Part shown: one piece after another, positions 58,438 to 64,000 of the stretch
Numbering within the stretch: position 1 is the first letter of the stretch
How the letters are laid out: the number at the start of each line of letters is the position of its first letter
IMG/VR virus record: IMGVR_UViG_3300047666_000603
Coordinates: 1-64,000 of that record
Source of the DNA: a virus
Reading direction: 5' to 3' (one strand)
DNA length: 64,000 nt
The notes under the pieces: model-generated
What the model saw: the letters and a program-made list of their open reading frames with translations, nothing else
Told to the model about the DNA's origin: nothing
Database searches by the model: none
Position numbers and translations under genes: made by a program

Positions 58438-58732
58438 AGATCAAGCTGTAGCCCAAGCTAATTTCAATTTAGGGGCTTTTCAACTCCGCGAGAGATTTAA
58501 AACAGCCCTATTAAGAGAGGAGAAGCTGCATGAATTATGGGCAAGCACCTCCCGCCAATTACAAACACAACAGACCCTCACAAAGAAAACAGAGGAGCAG
58601 CTTGCATTAAGAGAGCAGGAGATGAAGGACATTCAAAAAACCCATAAGAAAGAGAAACGTAAGAAATTCATCCAGAACACAGGGGTGGGGCTTGTAATTG
58701 GAATCGTGGGGACGCTGCTGTTAACCAATTAA
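58310..58732 (+). CDS. Exported coiled-coil protein overlapping the spanin-like gene
   Basis: 140 aa starting MQRLLLTVLLFTSLTMMCGA, a convincing signal peptide encoded within the other frame of the spanin-like gene. Helical charged middle and C-terminal hydrophobic segment (VGLVIGIVGTLLLTN). Could be the outer partner of a spanin pair; the lipobox is imperfect (TMMC). A GTG near 58420 is an alternative start without the signal. Confidence 0.55.
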   Translation: MQRLLLTVLLFTSLTMMCGAQSLNLSKRQLISFNGETVLFLTKDQAVAQANFNLGAFQLRERFKTALLREEKLHELWASTSRQLQTQQTLTKKTEEQLALREQEMKDIQKTHKKEKRKKFIQNTGVGLVIGIVGTLLLTN

Positions 58733-58953
58733 GGTGTTTTTGTTTGTTCAAGGCTTTCTAAATACGCATCTATAATGTCATCGTTAATATCAGGGCAATT
58801 CCACTCATTACTAAGGTGGCTTGCAAAATCTTTTAACTGTTCTCTTTGCTCTACAACACTAAATAAAGCCAATACCTGATCCTCTAATTCAATAACAGGC
58901 ATCGTTTCATCGTTGTAATATTCCTTAAACAGTTTTTTTATTTTTTCTTTCAT
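58729..58953 (-). CDS. Hypothetical protein, paralogue of cassette gene 12608-12838
   Basis: 74 aa. EQLKDFASHLSNEW and IIDAYLESL match EQLKAFAEHLDEM and VEPYLKSL of the cassette gene at 12608. Helical, acidic. Converges with the plus-strand gene (4-nt overlap). Function unknown. Confidence 0.6.
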   Translation of the reverse strand: MKEKIKKLFKEYYNDETMPVIELEDQVLALFSVVEQREQLKDFASHLSNEWNCPDINDDIIDAYLESLEQTKTP

Positions 58954-58986
58954 TGGTACAGTCTTTATTATTTTCGTTGGTAGTAA

Positions 58987-59295
58987 TTATATTTGCTTCC
59001 ATTTCCAATTAGAAGAATCCTCTTCTTTACTTTGGCACATAAATACGCTATAAGATTCTCTCCAACTTGTTAAGTAGGTAACACCCTTAGGGTCTTGTAC
59101 TATTAATTCAGTACTTTTAGGAGGCTCTTGGTCTTTAACGCAAATAAAACTATTGCCATCAACGGGTGCGGTTAATGCTTTCTTTAGTTTTTTAAGATAA
59201 TTATCTAAATTGCAATCTTCATTTTGCACACCCTTATTGTATACCTCAAACAGTATCTCTTGTTCTTTTGTTAGTTTTACTTCTCTCATTTTCAT
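58987..59295 (-). CDS. Hypothetical protein, 102 aa
   Basis: Start MKMREVKLTKEQEILFEVYN at 59295 is 27 nt from a TATATTTGC element (59322-59314, minus strand), so the longer frame is rejected. Contains SFICVKDQEPPKSTELIVQD and a W-rich end (SNWKWKQI). A DUF551-like tail is possible. Function unknown. Confidence 0.55.
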   Translation of the reverse strand: MKMREVKLTKEQEILFEVYNKGVQNEDCNLDNYLKKLKKALTAPVDGNSFICVKDQEPPKSTELIVQDPKGVTYLTSWRESYSVFMCQSKEEDSSNWKWKQI

Positions 59296-59313
59296 GTTGT
59301 TTTTGTTTGTTAA

Positions 59314-59322
59314 GCAAATATA
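59314..59322 (-). promoter_or_regulatory. Promoter -7 element
   Basis: TATATTTGC on the minus strand matches TAnnTTTG, 27 nt from the start of the gene at 58987-59295. Confidence 0.45.
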
Positions 59323-59340
59323 CATAGAAAAACATTCATA

Positions 59341-59381
59341 AAAAAGAAAAGCCTCACAAATTAATGCAAGGCTTCTCTTTT
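59341..59381 (-). terminator. Rho-independent terminator (minus strand)
   Basis: AAGCCT (59349-59354) pairs with AGGCTT (59369-59374), extended by A/T pairs, with a T-rich run on the minus-strand 3' side. Terminates the gene at 59407-59607. Confidence 0.7.
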
Positions 59382-59406
59382 AAACTCTACGTTAAGAGCC
59401 TATCTA

Positions 59407-59607
59407 TCAAGAACCGCAGGAAAGGCAAAACCCGTCCTCAATGTCACAAACATTTTTTTTTCCCTGCAAGTCATTCAGCTTATGTTTAAGCCTTTTAATA
59501 ATGTTAGAGGTGACGTGTCTATCCTCTTCATCCATACTTGAGAGTGAAATTGTTAGTAATTCAATCTTCTTTGCAATAGCTAATTGTTCTTCCATAAATG
59601 CTGTCAT
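59407..59607 (-). CDS. Hypothetical protein, 66 aa
   Basis: Helical (MTAFMEEQLAIAKKIELLTI) with a C-terminal Cys-rich tail CDIEDGFCLSCGS that could bind metal. Has its own promoter and terminator, an unusual monocistronic unit. Confidence 0.55.
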   Translation of the reverse strand: MTAFMEEQLAIAKKIELLTISLSSMDEEDRHVTSNIIKRLKHKLNDLQGKKNVCDIEDGFCLSCGS

Positions 59608-59626
59608 TAAATTTTAGTGTTAGAGG

Positions 59627-59662
59627 GGAAAGGTACGTAATTGTTTTGGTTGTTTGTTATTA
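59627..59662 (-). promoter_or_regulatory. Late-type promoter on the minus strand
   Basis: TAATAACAA (59662-59654), 18 bp, TACCTTTCC (59635-59627). The start at 59607 is 28 nt from the -7 box. It resembles the plus-strand late class but has one less base in the spacer. Confidence 0.4.
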
Positions 59663-59971
59663 GCCCCAGAATTTCTTTCTACGCTCATTCTTTCCCCGTG
59701 ATGTTAAATGCCAACGCCCTTCTGGACATTGATAGACGCGATGTGGCTTGTTGCTTCTCATGTGCTTGTCTCTCTGTATTTCATGCAGACGTAATGTAGC
59801 TTGCTCTTCCGTGGGGAACGTCTCCTTCCCGCAACATTTAACAGCAACATCAAACACCTCCTCACATTCCACCACCTCTGTCTCTCTCCTCATCTTCCTT
59901 ACGAGTTCTTGTAGCCTTCTATTGGGCGTTTTCTTTATTCGCGGGAGAGCTAAGAACTCTTTAAGAGTCAT
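59660..59971 (-). CDS. Hypothetical protein, 103 aa
   Basis: Basic (MTLKEFLALPRIKKTPNRRL). KCCGKETFPTEEQATLRLHE followed by HRVYQCPEGRWHLTSRGK is a C-x-H...C-x-x-H-like small zinc domain common in phage proteins. Coupled by ATGA to the gene upstream. Confidence 0.6.
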   Translation of the reverse strand: MTLKEFLALPRIKKTPNRRLQELVRKMRRETEVVECEEVFDVAVKCCGKETFPTEEQATLRLHEIQRDKHMRSNKPHRVYQCPEGRWHLTSRGKNERRKKFWG

Positions 59972-60120
59972 TGTACGCCCTCCAACACTCTACTTTGTAA
60001 CACCTTCCTAATAATAGCCTCCACATGAGAGGGATAGGAATAGAACACTTTAGGGATTGTGTCAGACATTACAAGAGCGTGTATAGCGTCCTTAATTTCA
60101 TTCTCTGTTAGTTCTTTCAT
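59968..60120 (-). CDS. Hypothetical protein, 50 aa
   Basis: MKELTENEIKDAIHALVMSD then VFYSYPSHVEAIIRKVLQSR. Below usual gene-finder length, but ends by ATGA overlap with the next start. Helical, unknown function. Confidence 0.55.
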   Translation of the reverse strand: MKELTENEIKDAIHALVMSDTIPKVFYSYPSHVEAIIRKVLQSRVLEGVQ

Positions 60121-60126
60121 TGTTTT

Positions 60127-60519
60127 CTAGTTTAAATATCCGTTCTCTCTTGCCCATTTAGGAGAAACGTGATGTATTTCATGGTGACACGGGCGACATA
60201 ATGCCATAACATTAGTGAAGTCGTTTAGCTTATCCTCCATACGCCCTCCTTTGTGATGGATGTCTGTTGGATTTGGTGTGCCGCATATTTCACAGACACC
60301 ATGCTCTTTCAAATAAGCCTCTCTAAGCACCTTATAAGCTGTTTGCTGCTTCTTTCTCTTGTCGCTGATAGGCTTTATAGGTTTACGCTTTAAGGGGGCT
60401 ACGTTCTGTTGTAATGGCTTCGACTTACTCTTAGCCACACAATCCATACACCCCACCTTACGATTCCATAGGAATTTCTCCTCTCCACAGGTGGGGCATA
60501 TTTTCTTTTTAGCTTTCAA
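60127..60519 (-). CDS. HNH endonuclease with N-terminal zinc ribbon
   Basis: 130 aa. An N-terminal ribbon CPTCGEE ... CMDC is followed by a basic linker and the HNH core: GVCEICGTPNPTDIHHKGGR (zinc knuckle and HH), FTNVMALCRPCHHEIHH (N and C-x2-CHH). Resembles phage HNH nucleases that cut DNA during packaging or homing. ATGA overlap with the upstream gene. Confidence 0.87.
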   Translation of the reverse strand: MKAKKKICPTCGEEKFLWNRKVGCMDCVAKSKSKPLQQNVAPLKRKPIKPISDKRKKQQTAYKVLREAYLKEHGVCEICGTPNPTDIHHKGGRMEDKLNDFTNVMALCRPCHHEIHHVSPKWARENGYLN

Positions 60520-60752
60520 CTCTTGTATAATTCAAACTCATAAACCACGTGTAGTTTTCCGTTGTCGCGCTTTATTAGATAATCATGCCTCCCTGTTTCG
60601 ATTATAGTGGCGTTGGTTCTATAATGTCGCTTCAACCTACTATGTATAGATATTTTTACTCTGTCACCCACTTTAAACCTTTCTTGTAGAGGTGTACTAT
60701 ACCCCCAATTATTATCGAATAGATTTAACAACACCCATAATATTCTTATCAT
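60516..60752 (-). CDS. Small SH3/KOW-like protein, 78 aa
   Basis: RFKVGDRVKISIHSRLKRHY ... ATIIETGRHDYLIKRDNGKL shows the beta pattern of a KOW/SH3-type barrel. The first 15 residues are hydrophobic (ILWVLLNLFDN). Function unknown. Confidence 0.5.
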   Translation of the reverse strand: MIRILWVLLNLFDNNWGYSTPLQERFKVGDRVKISIHSRLKRHYRTNATIIETGRHDYLIKRDNGKLHVVYEFELYKS

Positions 60753-60767
60753 GTCTTTTGTTTTAAG

Positions 60768-60932
60768 TTAAAATAAGTATTCCGCGCAAATTAAAAGCCC
60801 CATAATAGCTCCAAACAAGCCCATCATAAGCCCTTCCTCTGCTTTCATTTCATTGTAGCGTGGAGAATTGAGCCACCACTTAACCCAACGTCTAAACGCT
60901 TGTCTCCTTTGTACTCTCAAGAGCTTCTTCAT
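60768..60932 (-). CDS. Small membrane protein, 54 aa
   Basis: Start MKKLLRVQRRQAFRRWVKWW chosen to shorten the overlap with the upstream gene to 41 nt (the longer frame overlaps by 83 nt). C-terminal TM GLMMGLFGAIMGLLICAEYL. Basic N-terminus. Unknown function. Confidence 0.45.
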   Translation of the reverse strand: MKKLLRVQRRQAFRRWVKWWLNSPRYNEMKAEEGLMMGLFGAIMGLLICAEYLF

Positions 60933-61203
60933 TGTCGTTGGTCTTAATTTCAAAAGCATTCTCAACGAGGTCACAATAAGACTTATAGCTTTCCACTAAA
61001 CTATCAGCGTATGCCTCATTCTGTTTATTCAATGTAGCCAACATCCTGTCGTAATGCATTGTAAGGGACTTGGCTGTTATTTTTAGCTGCCCCTTAAACA
61101 ACCCTCCGTAAATAGGATGCTCTCTAAGCTCATTCATATTATCCGTAATATACATTAACGAAATGAGTGTAAGGGCTGCCCTCTTGTCTATTTCTTCCTT
61201 CAT
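60892..61203 (-). CDS. Hypothetical protein, 103 aa
   Basis: Helical (MKEEIDKRAALTLISLMYIT ... LTMHYDRMLATLNKQNEAYA) with an acidic tail. No motif. ATGA overlap with the upstream gene. Confidence 0.55.
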   Translation of the reverse strand: MKEEIDKRAALTLISLMYITDNMNELREHPIYGGLFKGQLKITAKSLTMHYDRMLATLNKQNEAYADSLVESYKSYCDLVENAFEIKTNDNEEALESTKETSV

Positions 61204-61607
61204 GTTTGTTTTGTTTTAAGCTCTTCGCCCGTTAGGGAATAAAATAGATTTTGAAGCGTGTGAACTTCCTTCACTGTACGTAAGCACCAAGTATTGCCAT
61301 CCACCTCACTAAATGAAAACACTCTTTTTGTGTTCGGTTGGTATAAGAGATCAGCGCGAAGGCTTTGTATTAGAAACGACCTAATATCTCTATGGGTAAT
61401 CTCGTTAAACCCAAACTTCAACAACCACTCTTCTGTTAAGGGGATTGGAATAAGTTCGTCCTCTCCTTTAGTGATTTCTGTTACTGCGGTTACATACACA
61501 TAATTAGGTGCAATAGTTGTAACTCTATAGTTCATTTCGCACAACTCATTGGTAGTAGTGTCTATTGCATTAACCAAATTCCCAATCCTTAATTCTATTG
61601 CTTTCAT
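61200..61607 (-). CDS. Conserved Bacteroidota phage protein, 135 aa
   Basis: Start MKAIELRIGNLVNAIDTTTN at 61607. ELRIGNLV, IPIPLTEEWLLKFGF and VHTLQNLFYSLTGEEL are hallmark segments of a small protein found across Bacteroidota phages and mobile elements. Function unknown, but it supports the host assignment. ATGA overlap upstream. Confidence 0.7.
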   Translation of the reverse strand: MKAIELRIGNLVNAIDTTTNELCEMNYRVTTIAPNYVYVTAVTEITKGEDELIPIPLTEEWLLKFGFNEITHRDIRSFLIQSLRADLLYQPNTKRVFSFSEVDGNTWCLRTVKEVHTLQNLFYSLTGEELKTKQT

Positions 61608-61813
61608 TTCCCTTGATTTATTGCCTCCATAGGAACGGCGTAAATAATTGTAATTGCAATAGAACACACTATCATCATAGCCTTAGCCTCCAAATTCCAA
61701 TTCAAAACATCTGCATTACCAAAGACAAACATCCCTGATAATACAAACATAATGAATATAACAAACATAAAACAAGCGTACAATGCTATTTTCTTGATTC
61801 TTCTCTTAGTCAT
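61604..61813 (-). CDS. Small membrane protein, two TM segments
   Basis: 69 aa; TM at about 8-30 (LYACFMFVIFIMFVLSGMFV) and 43-60 (AMMIVCSIAITIIYAVP). Overlaps the flanking genes by 4 nt and 1 nt. Function unknown. Confidence 0.55.
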   Translation of the reverse strand: MTKRRIKKIALYACFMFVIFIMFVLSGMFVFGNADVLNWNLEAKAMMIVCSIAITIIYAVPMEAINQGK

Positions 61814-62379
61814 TACGATGTGATGTATTTATACTTGTTTGTAGCGTGTTCTATCAACTCTTCTACAGATTGTATGTTTCTTGCTGTTGTTTCATCTGCG
61901 GCGGCGTGTAGGGCTGTCTGTCGGCTTATCATAAGGCTTGTTTTCGGGTCATCCCATTTCAATAGCGGCCCGTCAATATCACCTAGAACATAAGCTGCAA
62001 TAGTGTTGCATCCCTTCCCGTCTATAAGAACGTGTTGGTGTATTCCGTTTACGGTTCCTGCGGCCTTTACAGCAGAGCCTTTAGCCATGCGTTTGAGTTC
62101 TTCTAACGATGTCACCTTCTCTTTAAAACCACCACCTTTATTTCCACCTCCTGTAAAGGCTTCTCTCACTACTTTGCACTTCCACCCATATTCACCCTCA
62201 TTAGCCTCCACTTCTATCTGTTGGCCAACGGCAATATGTTTAGCGTCTTTTTCTTTAGCCCCGATGTTAAGTAAATGCTCACACCCCTCTATTTTAATGT
62301 CATGGAAATACGTTATCCCTTTCGGCCCTGGCCATTCCTTCTTAAATGCTGACTGTGTAATCTTTCCTTTTACTACCAT
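61813..62379 (-). CDS. OB-fold-like protein (possible ssDNA-binding)
   Basis: 188 aa. VVKGKITQSAFKKEWPGPKG and ITYFHDIKIEGCEHLLNIGA resemble the strand pattern of OB-fold single-strand-binding proteins; a Gly-rich linker (GGGNKGGG) and a helical second half (ALHAAADETTARNIQSVEEL) follow. Placed in the right early block near the RecB-like nuclease. Could be the phage SSB or a replication accessory. Confidence 0.5.
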   Translation of the reverse strand: MVVKGKITQSAFKKEWPGPKGITYFHDIKIEGCEHLLNIGAKEKDAKHIAVGQQIEVEANEGEYGWKCKVVREAFTGGGNKGGGFKEKVTSLEELKRMAKGSAVKAAGTVNGIHQHVLIDGKGCNTIAAYVLGDIDGPLLKWDDPKTSLMISRQTALHAAADETTARNIQSVEELIEHATNKYKYITS

Positions 62380-62406
62380 TTGTTTATTGTATTTGGGGTT
62401 AATTGT

Positions 62407-62625
62407 TTAGTAAATATCAATTTCTGTCATGTCACAACTATACTCATCCTCAAGGTACATATCAATAAACTCATTAGCCATATCACCTTTGAGTTCAAAT
62501 TTAGGCTTATTTTGCTCTTTTTCCGCCTTTCTAATAATCATTTTAAGGATGTTTCTGAGGTGTGATAACTCTAATTCATCAACGTTTATTTTTACCCCTT
62601 GTTTTGTTGTCCAAAAATATTCCAT
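62407..62625 (-). CDS. Hypothetical protein, 72 aa
   Basis: Begins MEYFWTTKQGVKINVDELEL; helix SHLRNILKMIIRKAEKEQNK. A shape seen in small phage proteins of early operons. Function unknown. Confidence 0.55.
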   Translation of the reverse strand: MEYFWTTKQGVKINVDELELSHLRNILKMIIRKAEKEQNKPKFELKGDMANEFIDMYLEDEYSCDMTEIDIY

Positions 62626-62629
62626 ATCC

Positions 62630-62815
62630 TTATTGTATTTGGTTCATCACTTGTTCATACACATAATCAGAGTCATCATTGATCTCGTCAAGTTGTGCTT
62701 CTGTCATTTTCTTGCCGTCATAATCCGCGCTGTAAATGAAAGCGTTAGAAAAATCAGGGTAGTCTGACGTATTAATACCGTCCACCTCTACGTTGTCTAT
62801 TTTACTTTTGTCCAT
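62630..62815 (-). CDS. Hypothetical acidic protein, 61 aa
   Basis: Very acidic (MDKSKIDNVEVDGINTSDYP ... AQLDEINDDSDYVYEQVMNQ). Small acidic phage proteins are sometimes DNA mimics or inhibitors of host enzymes; this is speculation. Confidence 0.5.
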   Translation of the reverse strand: MDKSKIDNVEVDGINTSDYPDFSNAFIYSADYDGKKMTEAQLDEINDDSDYVYEQVMNQIQ

Positions 62816-62820
62816 TTTGT

Positions 62821-63177
62821 TTAGTTAAGTGCTTTTTCGATTGCTGCTTCTGCGTTGCCTACTCTAATGTGCTGAGCATTATCAATGTCGTCTCTATTAA
62901 AAACTAAAACCATTTCCTGCAAAGCCTCAAGCAAGTCAGGCGCGGCGGCTATTAGTTTGGCGTTGGCTTCCCACTTCTGAGTCGTTTCATTGTTACCCCA
63001 TCCTTGATTTTCTGAATCTGTGGCATAATCTACATTGCAAATAATTCTACCCGTATTGTCGTGTACGCTTATTTGATTGTGATAAAACTCTTTACTTCCG
63101 TCTTCGAATCGAGAAAATAATGCGCTTTCAAAAGCTCGCCTTTGTTTCCACTCGCCTTTTGTTCCTTTAAATTCCAT
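62821..63177 (-). CDS. Conserved phage protein with AKLIAAAPDLLEAL motif, 118 aa
   Basis: KWEANAKLIAAAPDLLEALQ is the hallmark of a widespread small phage family of unknown function. The N-terminal WKQRRAFESA and beta segment ISVHDNTGRIICNVDYA fit the family. Early block. Confidence 0.75.
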   Translation of the reverse strand: MEFKGTKGEWKQRRAFESALFSRFEDGSKEFYHNQISVHDNTGRIICNVDYATDSENQGWGNNETTQKWEANAKLIAAAPDLLEALQEMVLVFNRDDIDNAQHIRVGNAEAAIEKALN

Positions 63178-63189
63178 GTTTATTGTTTT

Positions 63190-63930
63190 TTATTGTTTAT
63201 AATTTCCATTCTCAGGGCAAGCCGTTTGCCCACAAATATTTTTGCACCAAAACCAAGAAGGCTTCTTCTCCCATTTGGTTTCTGCTTCTATCTTCCCCGC
63301 GACATCATCCACCCAAGCAGCCACCTTATTGTATTCCTTTAAATCAAACACCTCTGTTAGCTTCTCATTATATCTAGCCATGTAAAAGCTCATGCTCTTT
63401 GGGTATTTGCCGTATTTCTCTTTGACATATCTCGCATAGATGTAGAGTTGGCGTTTCTTAGTTTCAAACTTCTTGCCGCGAAACCCATCAATACCAGAGG
63501 TTTTCCAATCCCAAATATAGTAATCTTTCCCGTCAAAAAGAACTAAATCAGCAAATAATTTCACCTTTCTCCCACTAATTGTAACAACACCCTCACCTTC
63601 TATACCCACCACTTCACCCTCAAACTTAGCAAATACATCAGGGAGATGGTCAAGGAAAGCAATACATTCATTCACCCATTTCTCAGCATATTCCTTCCTC
63701 ATATTGTCAAAGGATAGAATAGGCGTTCCAAAATAAAACCAATCCGATGCTTCTGAGTGTAATATAAGCTCTTTGAGGACATTTTCTACAGCTTCATGTA
63801 GAAAGCTTCCGCCCGTAGACCAATCGTTCCCAATTTCAGGTAGTTTTAGGTTATAGGTGCAATGATAGCTGAATGGGCAAGTTTCAAACTTATCAAGACG
63901 GGAATAGCTATATACCTTCTCTTTAATCAT
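63190..63930 (-). CDS. PD-(D/E)XK nuclease, RecB/Cas4-like
   Basis: 246 aa from MIKEKVYSYSRLDKFETCPF (ATG 63930). The nuclease core is SFLHEAVENVL (motif I His), KLFADLVLFDGK (Asp) and YYIWDWKTSG (D-x-K). A Cys in FETCPF plus the C-terminal CKNICGQTAC give the four-cysteine Fe-S pattern of Cas4/AddB-type nucleases. Probably processes DNA ends in phage recombination or replication. Start overlaps the stop of the partial gene upstream. Confidence 0.85.
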   Translation of the reverse strand: MIKEKVYSYSRLDKFETCPFSYHCTYNLKLPEIGNDWSTGGSFLHEAVENVLKELILHSEASDWFYFGTPILSFDNMRKEYAEKWVNECIAFLDHLPDVFAKFEGEVVGIEGEGVVTISGRKVKLFADLVLFDGKDYYIWDWKTSGIDGFRGKKFETKKRQLYIYARYVKEKYGKYPKSMSFYMARYNEKLTEVFDLKEYNKVAAWVDDVAGKIEAETKWEKKPSWFWCKNICGQTACPENGNYKQ

Positions 63931-64000
63931 AAGCAACAACTATTTCATTGTAAATAACACCCATATCTCTTAATGTAGGATAAAGAGCATCCCGAACTAA
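63923..64000 (-). CDS. Partial gene, 5' part beyond window edge
   Basis: The last 25 codons of a minus-strand gene enter from the right edge (ALYPTLRDMGVIYNEIVVAY then D and stop), ending with an 8-nt overlap with the nuclease start. Too short to assign. Confidence 0.45.
   Translation of the reverse strand, partial: LVRDALYPTLRDMGVIYNEIVVAYD

Noticed and set aside
63190-63930. Cas4 as part of a CRISPR system
   Set aside because: No other cas gene or repeat array nearby; phage RecB/Cas4-like nucleases normally act in phage DNA metabolism.

Overview
The window is a contiguous piece of a tailed-phage genome that infects a Bacteroidota host, probably a flavobacterium. The evidence for the host is a BT4734-type primase/helicase N-terminus, promoters with the Bacteroidota -7 element TAnnTTTG, starts that lack Shine-Dalgarno sequences and usually lie about 23-29 nt downstream of the -7 element, and small conserved proteins typical of Bacteroidota phages. 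The virion gene order (portal, TerL, scaffold, major capsid, connector, very large tail and ejection proteins, no tape-measure or sheath) suggests a podovirus, possibly related to crAss-like or Cellulophaga phi38:1-like phages. That last placement is inference. Genes run off both edges.

Layout. (1) 1-10.9 kb, minus strand: a dense early operon of about 32 small genes read from one promoter near 10.93-10.96 kb. It includes two HNH nucleases, a DnaA-domain-IV protein and a coupled PRPP-synthetase-like / HAD / NAMPT-like triad resembling the NARP1 NAD+ reconstitution pathway. (2) 10.9-11.2 kb: divergent control region. (3) 11.2-13.5 kb, plus strand: five small unrelated genes separated by imperfect palindromes that look like integron attC sites. 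(4) 13.5-18.4 kb: RNA ligase, polynucleotide kinase/phosphatase, primase-helicase and a PAPS-reductase-family protein. (5) 18.5-56.2 kb: late genes for virion, tail, adsorption, holin-like proteins and amidase. Small accessory genes interrupt this at 25.2-25.9 kb, and a second cassette-like array carrying a tRNA-like element lies at 34.59-35.73 kb. (6) 56.2-64 kb: mostly minus-strand small genes, an overlapping spanin-like pair on the plus strand, an HNH nuclease, an OB-fold-like protein and a RecB/Cas4-like nuclease.

Two non-coding patterns stand out. First, seven plus-strand promoters share CAATAACAA, a 19-bp spacer and TAnnTTTGC-like, 23-29 nt before a start codon; they appear to define the late regulon. 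Second, the small accessory genes are bounded by attC-like palindromes. In three cases the start (GTTxxxxx) and end (xxxxxAAC) of one unit are perfect inverted repeats of 8-10 bp, as expected for excisable integron cassettes. One such unit carries the tRNA-like gene. No integron integrase is visible in the window.

Functionally, the phage seems to combine NAD+ rebuilding and RNA repair (both known counter-defence strategies) with early DNA metabolism, then switches to a late regulon through its own promoter type. All calls rest on reading the sequence; no database search was run.
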